Source of the DNA: Paractinoplanes pyxinae
Lineage (GTDB): Bacteria; Actinomycetota; Actinomycetes; Mycobacteriales; Micromonosporaceae
DNA length: 64,000 nucleotides
NCBI RefSeq assembly: GCF_026626335.1
Contig: NZ_JAPNTZ010000010.1
Span: forward strand, 1-64,000
Direction: 5' to 3'
The notes under the pieces were generated by a model that saw only the letters and a list, made by a program, of their open reading frames with translations, did no database searches and was not told the origin of the DNA. A program made the position numbers and the translations under genes. Each line of letters begins with the position of its first letter. Within the stretch, counting starts at the first letter, position 1. This document shows positions 28,079 to 35,840 of this stretch, in pieces.

Positions 28079-31000
28079 ATGCTCGATAACGAGCCCCAAG
28101 ACAACTTGGGAGACCAGGGCGGTGACGGGGCCGGAGCAGCCGTTCCGCCCGAGACCGCCGCAACCGCTACCCCCGCGCGCAAGCGTGCGCCCCGCAAGAA
28201 GGCGGCGCCCCCGGTGGCCGAGGATCCGACGCCGGCCGACGTGCCGGCCGGTGAGCCCGCGGCCGAGGAGCCTGCGGCCAAGCCGGTCAAGGCCACCCGT
28301 AGCCGCCGCAAGGCGGCCGCGCCGGCCGCGGCTCCCGCCGCCGGTCCCGAGGCCGAGGCCGAGGGGAGTGCCGAGGTCGCGCCGCCGGTGAAGGCGACGC
28401 GCACCCGGCGCAAGAAGGCCGCCGCCCCGGCCGCAGCCGAGGAACCGGCCGCCGAGACGCCGGCGCCGGCCGAGCCCGTGGCCGAGACGCCGGCCGAGCC
28501 CGTCCGGGTCGAGGCGCTGATCGAGGGCGACGAACCGGCGGTCGAGGACGAGGCCGCCGTGGAGGCCCCGCCGATCATCGGCGTGATCCCGCTCGACGCC
28601 GACTTCGTCGAGGCGGAGGAGCCCAAGCCGCGCCGCGGCCGGCGCGCCGCCGCGCTGCCGCCGGCCGTGCTGTTCATGCCGCCCGACCCGACCGAGGCCA
28701 CCCCGCCGCCGGCCCGGCGCAGCCGCCGCGGCGCCGCGGTGCCGCCCGTGGCCGAGACGCCCGAGGTCGCCGAGACCACGTCCGGTCCCGAGGCCGAGGT
28801 CGCCGAGCTGCCCGCCGTTGCCGAGGAACCGGCCGAGACCGGCGCCCGCCGCAGCCGGCGTCGCCGTCGCGGCGCCGCCGACGAGCCCGCCGAGGCCCCC
28901 GCGGCCGAGGTCACGGCCCCGCCCGCCGACGAGGCGGTCGACGAGGCCGACGAGAGCGCCGACGACGTCGAGGACGGCGTCGACGACGAGAGCGACGAGG
29001 ACGACGACACCGCGGCCGGCCGCCGCCGTCGTCGCCGGGGCCGCCGTGGCCGCGGCCGGGGCAAGGGCCCGGCCGAGGACGGCGAGCAGGACGAGACCGA
29101 GGAAGGCCCCGAGGCTGCGGCCGAGGAGGAGTCCGAGGACGAGGAAGAGGGCGACGAGGGTGACGGCGTGACCCGTCGCCGCCGTCGCCGGCGTCGCAAG
29201 GGCTCGAGCGGTGACGCCGACACCGGCGGGATCGAGGACGGCGTGCACACCGTCGTGCGGGTGCGCGAGCCCCGGCGTACGGACGAGGTGCAGGGCGTCT
29301 CGGGCTCGACCCGCCTCGAGGCCAAGCGCCAGCGCCGCCGGGACGGCCGCGAGCAGCGCCGCACCCGCCCGCCGATCCTGAGCGAGTCGGAGTTCCTGGC
29401 CCGCCGCGAGGCGGTCGACCGGGTGATGGTCGTGCGGCAGAAGCCCGACCGGACCCAGATCGCCGTGATGGAAGACGGCATCCTGGTCGAGCACTACGTC
29501 TCGCGCAGCACCTCCGGCACCATGGTCGGCAACGTCTACCTCGGCAAGGTGCAGAACGTGCTGCCGAGCATGGAGGCGGCGTTCGTCGACATCGGCCGGG
29601 GCCGCAACGCGGTGCTCTACGCGGGCGAGGTCAACTGGGACGCCACCGGGCTCGAGGGCCGGGCCCGCTCGATCGAGCAGGCCCTGCGCTCCGGCGACTC
29701 GGTGCTCGTCCAGGTCACCAAGGACCCGATCGGGCACAAGGGCGCCCGGCTGAGCAGCCACATCGCGCTCTCCGGCCGGCACCTGGTCTACGTGCCCAAC
29801 GGCAACGCCTCGGGTATCAGCCGCAAGCTGCCGGACACCGAGCGCAAGCGCCTGCGGGACGTGCTCAAGAAGCTCGTTCCCGACGGCGCTGGCGTGATCG
29901 TGCGGACGGCGGCCGAGGGCGCCAGCGAGGACGACCTGGCCCGCGACGTCAAGCGGCTGCAGGCGCAGTGGGAGGAGATCCAGCGCAAGTCGGCCGAGGG
30001 CCACGCGCCGGTCGCCCTCTCGGAGGAGCCCGACCTGGTCATCCGGGTCGTCCGCGACCTGTTCAACGAGGACTTCCGCGAGCTGATCGTGCAGGGCGAC
30101 TCGGCGTACGGCGAACTCGAGAACTACCTCAACTCGGTGTCGCCCGACCTGCTCGAGCGCATGCACCGCTACACCGGCTCCGGGGACGTCTTCGCCGACA
30201 AGCGCATCGACGAGCAGATCCTCAAGGGTCTGGACCGCAAGGTCTTCCTGCCCTCGGGCGGCCACCTGGTCTTCGACCGCACCGAGGCGATGACCGTGGT
30301 CGACGTCAACACCGGTAAGTACACCGGCGCCGGCGGCAACCTGGAAGAGACGGTGACCCGCAACAACCTCGAGGCGGCGGAGGAGATCGTCCGGCAGCTG
30401 CGGCTGCGCGACCTCGGCGGCATCGTGGTCATCGACTTCATCGACATGGTGCTCGAGAGCAACCGCGAGCTGGTGCTGCGGCGGCTCACCGAGTGCCTGG
30501 GCCGCGACCGGACCAAGCACCAGGTCACCGAGATCACCTCGCTCGGCCTGGTGCAGATGACCCGCAAGCGGATCGGTTCGGGCCTGCTCGAGGCGTTCAG
30601 CGAGACGTGCGAGCACTGCAAGGGCCGCGGCGTGCTGATCCACACCGAGCCGGTGCCCGAGAAGCGGTCCAACGGCGGCGGCAACGGTGGCGGCGGCGCC
30701 GGGAACCAGGTCAAGGCGGTCGCCGCGGCGGCTCGCACCGAGACCGCCCCGGCCCAGCAGCAGCAGTCGAGCGGCAAGTCGCGGCGTCGCCGGGGTGGTG
30801 GCGGTGGTGACGTGGTCGCCGAGCCCGTCACCGAGGCGGTCGTGCCCGATCCGGTCCGCGACGAACTGCCGGCCGGCGTGCCGGTGGCGGACGAACCGAT
30901 CGAGGTCGGCACCGAGGCGGTGCGGCACGAGGGCGACGACCCGGCGGCCGAGACCGCGGGCCTGCCCCCGGTCGCGGGCTCGGGCATCGTCACGCCGGGC

Positions 31001-31243
31001 CGGCCCGCGCTGGTCGCGGCCGACGACGAGGACGACTACGACATCAGCGGGTACGACTTGTCGCGGTACGAGACGGCCGACGAGTCGCCGGCCGTCGCCG
31101 ACGTGGAGCCGTTGCGCCTCACCGGGGCCGACGACCCGGACGCGGCCGACGACGAGGACGAGAACGACGACGAGCCGGTGGGCGCCGGATCCGGTCGGCG
31201 GCGCTCCCGGCGCGGCGGCACTCGCCGGCGTACGCGGCCCTGA
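28079..31243 (+). CDS. rne: Ribonuclease E/G family endoribonuclease
   Basis: The main mRNA-degrading and rRNA-processing endonuclease, 1054 residues. The catalytic core lies in the middle (about 435-870). It has an S1 domain (VGNVYLGKVQNVLPSMEAAFVDIG), metal-binding aspartates in TVVDVNTGKYTG and VIDFIDM, and the zinc-link CEHCKGRG. On both sides are disordered extensions. The N-terminal about 400 residues alternate acidic tracts with arginine clusters (GRRRRRRGRRGRGRG) and AxxP repeats; the C-terminal arm is also acidic/basic. That central-core layout is the actinobacterial form. The start is the ATG at 28079. Confidence 0.95.
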   Translation: MLDNEPQDNLGDQGGDGAGAAVPPETAATATPARKRAPRKKAAPPVAEDPTPADVPAGEPAAEEPAAKPVKATRSRRKAAAPAAAPAAGPEAEAEGSAEVAPPVKATRTRRKKAAAPAAAEEPAAETPAPAEPVAETPAEPVRVEALIEGDEPAVEDEAAVEAPPIIGVIPLDADFVEAEEPKPRRGRRAAALPPAVLFMPPDPTEATPPPARRSRRGAAVPPVAETPEVAETTSGPEAEVAELPAVAEEPAETGARRSRRRRRGAADEPAEAPAAEVTAPPADEAVDEADESADDVEDGVDDESDEDDDTAAGRRRRRRGRRGRGRGKGPAEDGEQDETEEGPEAAAEEESEDEEEGDEGDGVTRRRRRRRRKGSSGDADTGGIEDGVHTVVRVREPRRTDEVQGVSGSTRLEAKRQRRRDGREQRRTRPPILSESEFLARREAVDRVMVVRQKPDRTQIAVMEDGILVEHYVSRSTSGTMVGNVYLGKVQNVLPSMEAAFVDIGRGRNAVLYAGEVNWDATGLEGRARSIEQALRSGDSVLVQVTKDPIGHKGARLSSHIALSGRHLVYVPNGNASGISRKLPDTERKRLRDVLKKLVPDGAGVIVRTAAEGASEDDLARDVKRLQAQWEEIQRKSAEGHAPVALSEEPDLVIRVVRDLFNEDFRELIVQGDSAYGELENYLNSVSPDLLERMHRYTGSGDVFADKRIDEQILKGLDRKVFLPSGGHLVFDRTEAMTVVDVNTGKYTGAGGNLEETVTRNNLEAAEEIVRQLRLRDLGGIVVIDFIDMVLESNRELVLRRLTECLGRDRTKHQVTEITSLGLVQMTRKRIGSGLLEAFSETCEHCKGRGVLIHTEPVPEKRSNGGGNGGGGAGNQVKAVAAAARTETAPAQQQQSSGKSRRRRGGGGGDVVAEPVTEAVVPDPVRDELPAGVPVADEPIEVGTEAVRHEGDDPAAETAGLPPVAGSGIVTPGRPALVAADDEDDYDISGYDLSRYETADESPAVADVEPLRLTGADDPDAADDEDENDDEPVGAGSGRRRSRRGGTRRRTRP

Positions 31244-31379
31244 CCCTGCCCTTTCGGACCAGGAACGGATCGACGGAGCGGTTTGGTAAAGAAAGTTAAC
31301 TGCCAAGCCGCTCCTATCCGTTTCCGTCGGTTACCCTCGCGGGATCGATCAGCCTTTCCCCCGAGGAGACCGAGTCCCC

Positions 31380-31910
31380 ATGACCCTTCTTCCCCTGCGC
31401 CGGGGCCTCGCCGTGTGCGTGGCGCTGGGTGCCTTCGCCGCGACGGCGGCCTGTTCCTCCGCCGAGAGCGGACCGACGCCGGCCGGCGGTGCCGCGACCG
31501 GTGCGAGCGCGCCGGTCGCCGTCGTCCCGCCGTCCCCGGTCGACCCGTCCGTGGCGGCCAAGGCGGACGCCGCCCTCACCGGCAACACCAAGGCCATCTG
31601 CGCTCAGGCCGAGCGGGCGAGCACCAGCTTCGGTGAGATCTTCATCGCCGACCTCAAGCTGCAGATCGACGCGGCGGGCAAGGGTGAACAGGCCAAACGG
31701 GAGGCCGCCGAGAAGGTCGCGCGGGACGTGCAGAACTACTCGTACGCGCTGGCCGACATGGCGAAGCTGACCACCGATCCCACTCTGAAGAAGGCTTTGA
31801 CCGAGATGAGTACGCAGGTCAAGGCGCTGAAGGGTGATATCACCAAGCTCAACGCGGACAAGATGTCGGCGCTGTCGGCCCGGCTCGACAAGGCCTGCGG
31901 GCGGGACTGA
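31380..31910 (+). CDS. Putative lipoprotein
   Basis: A 176-residue secreted protein with a lipoprotein signal: basic start, hydrophobic stretch, then ATAAC with the likely lipidated cysteine near residue 25. A Pro/Ala-rich spacer is followed by a helical domain with many Lys and Ala residues and two further cysteines. No family was recognised. It is preceded by GAGGAG and lies between rne and rplU, where actinobacterial order varies. Confidence 0.75.
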   Translation: MTLLPLRRGLAVCVALGAFAATAACSSAESGPTPAGGAATGASAPVAVVPPSPVDPSVAAKADAALTGNTKAICAQAERASTSFGEIFIADLKLQIDAAGKGEQAKREAAEKVARDVQNYSYALADMAKLTTDPTLKKALTEMSTQVKALKGDITKLNADKMSALSARLDKACGRD

Positions 31911-31922
31911 TCCCGCCCCGGT

Positions 31923-31952
31923 TTGGGATCGGCCCGCCTGATGAAGTACTCT
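31923..31952 (+). promoter_or_regulatory. Promoter of rplU-rpmA
   Basis: TTGGGA (31923-31928) and TACTCT (31947-31952) are separated by 18 bp, a good sigma-70-like promoter. It would give a leader of about 120 nt before rplU, including a hairpin GGCGC (31960-31964) / GCGCC (31973-31977). The leader may carry L21-related control; this is not shown. Confidence 0.5.
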
Positions 31953-32080
31953 TTCTGCTGGCGCTTTTCCAGGCGCCGTGCTTCCGTGCCCGCTCCTTTT
32001 CGTGAGGGCGAGAGCCGGGATCTCAGCTTCATCCGCCAAGCAGCGGTCATCGCTGCGTAAGTCTCAGGGAGTCCGCGTCC

Positions 32081-32395
32081 ATGTACGCGATCGTCAAGAC
32101 CGGCGGCAAGCAGTACAAGGTTGCCGAGGGCGACGTGATCGAGGTCGAGAAGCTCGCGGGTGTGCCCGGCGACTCGCTGACGCTCGCCGCGATCCTCCTC
32201 GTCGACGGTGACAACCTGGTGACCGACGCGGCCAAGCTTGCCAGTGTGACGGTGTCCGGCGAAATCGCCGAGCACACCAAGGGTCCGAAGATCCGGATCC
32301 ACAAGTTCAAGAACAAGACCGGTTACCACAAGCGTCAGGGGCACCGTCAGCCGCTGACCAAGATCAAGGTCACCGGCATCAAGAGCGGGAAGTAG
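32081..32395 (+). CDS. rplU: 50S ribosomal protein L21
   Basis: A 104-residue ribosomal protein of standard length. It begins MYAIVKTGGKQYKV and ends with KRQGHRQPLTKIKVTGI, both family signatures. It binds 23S rRNA in the large subunit. rpmA follows after 8 bp and the pair forms the usual L21-L27 operon. No rpmA-type protease-linked extension or ysxB-like gene lies between them. Confidence 0.98.
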   Translation: MYAIVKTGGKQYKVAEGDVIEVEKLAGVPGDSLTLAAILLVDGDNLVTDAAKLASVTVSGEIAEHTKGPKIRIHKFKNKTGYHKRQGHRQPLTKIKVTGIKSGK

Positions 32396-32403
32396 GACCA
32401 CTC

Positions 32404-32661
32404 ATGGCTCACAAAAAGGGTGCATCCAGCTCCCGCAACGGTCGTGACTCCGCCGCTCAGCGGCTCGGTGTCAAGCGTTTCGGTGGCCAGCTGGTCAGCG
32501 CCGGCGAGATCCTGATCCGCCAGCGCGGCACGAAGTTCCACCCGGGCGACCTGGTCGGCCGCGGCGGCGACGACACGCTGTTCGCGCTGGCGACCGGCAA
32601 TGTGCTGTTCGGCACGAAGCGCGGTCGCAAGACCGTCAGCATCGTTCCGGCTGCGGAGTAA
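32404..32661 (+). CDS. rpmA: 50S ribosomal protein L27
   Basis: An 85-residue ribosomal protein. It begins MAHKKGASSSRNGRDS, the mature form in which the N-terminal tail reaches the peptidyl transferase centre; there is no Firmicutes-type cleavable extension. It is co-transcribed with rplU and terminated by a strong hairpin downstream. Confidence 0.98.
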   Translation: MAHKKGASSSRNGRDSAAQRLGVKRFGGQLVSAGEILIRQRGTKFHPGDLVGRGGDDTLFALATGNVLFGTKRGRKTVSIVPAAE

Positions 32662-32671
32662 GTTTGCTCTG

Positions 32672-32720
32672 AGCGGGCCGCGGACCTCCGGGTCCGCGGC
32701 CCGCTTTGTTTTTGTTCTTC
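32672..32720 (+). terminator. Strong Rho-independent terminator after rplU-rpmA
   Basis: A perfect 15-bp stem (AGCGGGCCGCGGACC at 32672-32686 with its complement at 32691-32705), a TCCG tetraloop and a T-rich tail (TTTGTTTTTGTT). It separates the ribosomal protein operon from obgE, which must therefore have its own promoter or depend on read-through. Confidence 0.9.
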
Positions 32721-32736
32721 GAAGAGGAGTTGAGCA

Positions 32737-34233
32737 GTGACCACGTTCGTCGATCGCGTCGTGCTGCACCTGCAGGCCGGTGACGGCGGGCACGGTTGCG
32801 TCTCGGTCCGTCGCGAGAAGTTCAAGCCGCTCGGCGGGCCCGACGGGGGCAACGGCGGGCACGGTGGCGGCGTCACCCTGGTGGTCGACCCGCAGATCCA
32901 CACGCTGCTCGACTTCCACTTCCACCCACACGTCAAGGCGTCCAACGGCGGGGGCGGCGCGGGCGCCAACCGGGACGGCGCCAACGGCAAAGACCTGGTG
33001 CTCAAGGTGCCCGACGGCACGGTCGTGCAGACCGCCGACGGCGAGGTGCTGGCCGACCTGATCGGCGCCGGCACCACCTTCGAGGTGGCCCGGGGCGGCC
33101 GCGGCGGCCGGGGCAACGCCTCGCTGGCCAACACCCGCCGCAAGGTGCCCGGCTTCGCCGAGCTGGGCGAGCCCGGCGACAGCCTCGACGTGGTGCTCGA
33201 GCTCAAGAGCGTGGCCGACGTGGGCCTGGTCGGCTTCCCGTCGGCCGGCAAGTCGTCGCTGATCTCGGTCATCTCGGCGGCCAAGCCCAAGATCGCCGAC
33301 TACCCGTTCACCACGCTGGTGCCCAACCTGGGCGTGGTGCAGGCGGGCGACCAGACCTTCACCGTGGCCGACGTGCCGGGCCTGATCCCGGGCGCGGCCA
33401 CCGGCAAGGGCCTGGGCATGCAGTTCCTGCGGCACATCGAGCGCACCTCGGTGCTGGTGCACGTGCTCGACTCGGCCGCGCTCGAGATCGAGCGTGACCC
33501 GCTGGCCGACCTCGACGCGATCGAGGCGGAACTGGCGGCGTACGGCGGTCTGGAGGACAGGCCCCGGCTGGTGGTGCTCAACAAGATCGACATTCCGGAC
33601 GGGCGCGACCTGGCCGAGATGGTGCGCCCCGACCTCGAGGCCCGCGGCCACCGCGTGTTCGAGGTCAGCGCCGTGACCCGCGAGGGCCTCAAAGAGCTGG
33701 TCTACGCGCTGGCCGAGACGGTCGCCCAGCACCGCCTCGAGCAGCCGGCGCCCGAGCCCAGCCGGGCGATCGTGCGCCCGCGGGCGATCGACGAATCGGG
33801 CTTCACCGTCGAGCAGGACGACGAGGGCGTCTACGTGGTGCGCGGGGCCAAGGTCGAGCGCTGGATCCGCCAGACCAACTTCGACAACGACGAGGCCGTG
33901 GGCTACCTGGCCGACCGGCTCGAGCGCCTCGGCGTCGAGGACACGCTGGCCAAGAAGGGCGCCAAGCCGGGCGACCCGGTCCGCATCGGCGAGCGCGAGT
34001 TCGACTGGCAGCCCAACGCCGGCGAATTCGTGTCGGGCCCGCGCGGCACCGACGCCCGCCTCGAGGACGACGACGCCCGCGCCACCGCCGCCGAGCGCCT
34101 GGCCGCCCGCAAGGCCCGGCGCGTGCGCTCCGACGACGAGCTGCTGCACATGGCGGCCGACGGGACGGTCACCAGCGTGGCGAACGCCCATCGGCCCGTC
34201 CTGGTTACTGATGAGGACGACACCGACGAATAG
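32737..34233 (+). CDS. obgE: GTPase ObgE/CgtA
   Basis: An essential ribosome-associated GTPase of 498 residues. The glycine-rich Obg fold occupies about 1-158, and the G domain about 159-330 with G1 GFPSAGKSS, G3 DVPGLIPGA and G4 NKID. An OCT-like C-terminal domain follows at about 345-430. The acidic tail beyond it is common in actinobacteria. It starts at a GTG preceded by GAAGAGGAG. It is located downstream of rpmA as in most bacteria. Confidence 0.96.
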   Translation: MTTFVDRVVLHLQAGDGGHGCVSVRREKFKPLGGPDGGNGGHGGGVTLVVDPQIHTLLDFHFHPHVKASNGGGGAGANRDGANGKDLVLKVPDGTVVQTADGEVLADLIGAGTTFEVARGGRGGRGNASLANTRRKVPGFAELGEPGDSLDVVLELKSVADVGLVGFPSAGKSSLISVISAAKPKIADYPFTTLVPNLGVVQAGDQTFTVADVPGLIPGAATGKGLGMQFLRHIERTSVLVHVLDSAALEIERDPLADLDAIEAELAAYGGLEDRPRLVVLNKIDIPDGRDLAEMVRPDLEARGHRVFEVSAVTREGLKELVYALAETVAQHRLEQPAPEPSRAIVRPRAIDESGFTVEQDDEGVYVVRGAKVERWIRQTNFDNDEAVGYLADRLERLGVEDTLAKKGAKPGDPVRIGEREFDWQPNAGEFVSGPRGTDARLEDDDARATAAERLAARKARRVRSDDELLHMAADGTVTSVANAHRPVLVTDEDDTDE

Positions 34234-34277
34234 GGCGTAGTCCAGCTTCACGCAACCATGCGGAAAGGGTGGCCGCC

Positions 34278-34283
34278 TACGGT
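34278..34283 (+). promoter_or_regulatory. -10 box (TACGGT) for leaderless GNAT gene
   Basis: TACGGT ends exactly 7 nt before the GTG at 34290, so this GTG rather than the one at 34269 is the more likely start. Confidence 0.4.
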
Positions 34284-34289
34284 CACGGG

Positions 34290-34706
34290 GTGTTGATCGA
34301 AGCCAGGCCCGCCCTGGACCCCGAGCTGGCCGCCCTGGTCGCGGCCCAGCTGCACGAGGGCGGCCAGGGTCTCGTGCCGGACGACCGGGCCGCGTACTTC
34401 GTGGCGATCGTCGACGGCCGGGCCGTGGCCTGCGGAGCCTGGTCGCCGCTGCCCGAGGTGGGTGCGGCCGAGATCAAGCGGATGTACGTGCGCCCGGCCT
34501 TCCGGGGCCGCGGCATCGCCCGCCAGATGATCGTCACGCTCGAGGAGGAGGCGCTCGTCGCCGGGCGCCCGGTGATCCGCCTGACCACCGGGGTCACCTC
34601 GCCCGCGGCGATCGCCCTGTATCAGTCCGCGGGCTACCGCCGCCTGCCGACCTGCGAGCCGGCCATGTTCTGCTTCGAGAAGCGGCTCACCGCCTCAGTC
34701 CAGTAG
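34290..34706 (+). CDS. GNAT family N-acetyltransferase
   Basis: A protein of 138 residues (145 if begun at the GTG of 34269) with an acetyl-CoA binding motif, RGRGIARQMI, and the downstream SPAAIALYQSAGYRRL typical of GNAT enzymes. The substrate is unknown. The start is chosen from the -10 spacing; the upstream GTG has a purine run placed too close to act as a ribosome binding site. It is convergent with trpS and the 3' ends overlap by 12 nt. Confidence 0.82.
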   Translation: MLIEARPALDPELAALVAAQLHEGGQGLVPDDRAAYFVAIVDGRAVACGAWSPLPEVGAAEIKRMYVRPAFRGRGIARQMIVTLEEEALVAGRPVIRLTTGVTSPAAIALYQSAGYRRLPTCEPAMFCFEKRLTASVQ

Positions 34707-35657
34707 ACCCAGGGCTGCGCGGGTACGCCGTACGGTCTCGGCGGCGCGAGGCTGCACCCAGGCCTTGCCCTCCGCCAGGATCTTGCGTACGTGGCCCGGG
34801 TCCTCGGACAACTCGGCGTAACGCGCCCTGATCGGCCCGAGCACCGCCTCGACCGCGTCGGTCACCTCCCGCTTGAGCGCGCCGTACGACGTCAGCTGCT
34901 CCGGCTCCCGGTCGGAACAGGCGCGCAGGATGCCCAGCAGATTGGTGACGCCCGGCTGGTGTTCGGGGTCGTCGCGGACCACGCCGACGGTGTCGGTGAC
35001 CGCCCGCGCGATGGTCCGGCGGATCACGTCCGGCGGGTCGAGCAGCCCGATCCGGCCCGCCGCCGACGGGGTGCTCTTGCTCATCTTGCGGGCCGGGTCG
35101 GCCAAGTCCATGATCCGCGCGGCGTTCTCGGGGCGGATGCCCTCGGGCACGGTGAAGGTCGGGCCGTAGCGGGTGTTGAACCTGGTCGCGATCGTGCGGG
35201 CGAGTTCCAGGTGCTGGCTCTGGTCGTCGCCCACCGGCACCTGGTCGATGTCGTGCAGGAGGATGTCGGCCGCCATCAGCACCGGATAGGTCAGCAGGCT
35301 GAGCCGCACGCCTTTGTGGCCGGCCGACTTCTCCTTGAACTGGATCATGCGAGCCGCTTCGCCGTAGCCGGTCGCGCATTCCAGCAGGTAGTGCAGCTCG
35401 GTGTGCTCGGGCACCTGCGAATTGGCGATGATCGCGGTGCGCTGCGGGTCGACGCCGGCCGCCAGCAGCACGGTCGCGACCTGCAGGGTGTTCGCCCGCA
35501 ACTGCTGCGGGTCGTGCTCCATGGTCATCGCGTGCAGATCGGCGATCATGGCGATCGAGGGTCTGTCCTGGGCCGCCACCAGCGGGCGCATGGCGCCGAT
35601 CAGGTTGCCGAGGTGCAGGCGGCCGGTGGGCTGGAAGCCGGTGAGACGACGGGTCAT
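34695..35657 (-). CDS. trpS: Tryptophanyl-tRNA synthetase
   Basis: Class I synthetase of 320 residues that charges tRNA-Trp. The HIGH-type motif PTGRLHLGNLIGA is near residue 9 and the KMSKS loop (RKMSKSTPS) near residue 190. The start is the ATG at 35657, preceded on the minus strand by AAGGA at good distance. A leader of about 140 nt lies upstream with a short peptide rich in Trp codons, so expression should respond to charged tRNA-Trp. Confidence 0.95.
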   Translation of the reverse strand: MTRRLTGFQPTGRLHLGNLIGAMRPLVAAQDRPSIAMIADLHAMTMEHDPQQLRANTLQVATVLLAAGVDPQRTAIIANSQVPEHTELHYLLECATGYGEAARMIQFKEKSAGHKGVRLSLLTYPVLMAADILLHDIDQVPVGDDQSQHLELARTIATRFNTRYGPTFTVPEGIRPENAARIMDLADPARKMSKSTPSAAGRIGLLDPPDVIRRTIARAVTDTVGVVRDDPEHQPGVTNLLGILRACSDREPEQLTSYGALKREVTDAVEAVLGPIRARYAELSEDPGHVRKILAEGKAWVQPRAAETVRRTRAALGLLD

Positions 35658-35705
35658 GACGGTGTCCTTCTTGAGGTCAGGACCGCCCCGCCCAGGACAT
35701 GACAA

Positions 35706-35729
35706 CGGCCGCCCGGGAAGGGGCGGCCG
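35706..35729 (-). terminator. Hairpin of the trpS leader (attenuator candidate)
   Basis: CGGCCGCC and GGCGGCCG form an 8-bp stem between the leader peptide and trpS. On the minus strand it is followed by TTGTCATGTCC, which is not a full U-tract. The GGGCGGC just after the leader-peptide stop could pair with the same GCCGCCC strand, giving an alternative fold. Ribosome position on the leader peptide would choose between them. Confidence 0.5.
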
Positions 35730-35759
35730 CGAGATGGATGCGCGTGGGGGAGCCGCCCG

Positions 35760-35795
35760 TCAGGGCAGCCACCAGCCGAGGTTAGCGAAGCGCAT
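35760..35795 (-). CDS. trpS leader peptide with tandem Trp codons
   Basis: An 11-residue peptide, MRFANLGWWLP, with two adjacent TGG codons, ending in TGA. It starts at an ATG whose first base is 7 nt from a TATCGT -10 box, so it is probably leaderless. Its location between the promoter and an alternative hairpin upstream of trpS is the classic arrangement for ribosome-mediated attenuation by tryptophan starvation. Confidence 0.8.
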   Translation of the reverse strand: MRFANLGWWLP

Positions 35796-35801
35796 GGGCC
35801 C

Positions 35802-35807
35802 ACGATA
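35802..35807 (-). promoter_or_regulatory. -10 box (TATCGT) of the trpS transcript
   Basis: TATCGT on the minus strand lies exactly 7 nt upstream of the leader-peptide ATG. The divergent pepN gene starts 33 bp away on the other strand, so the promoter region is shared. Confidence 0.5.
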
Positions 35808-35840
35808 GCAGCGCAACGGCCCGTATCGGATGATGGTCGG

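Noticed and set aside
28040..31306. 1088-codon frame antisense to RNase E
   Set aside because: Glycine/arginine/histidine-rich antisense shadow with no domain; the sense frame is a clear RNase E/G.
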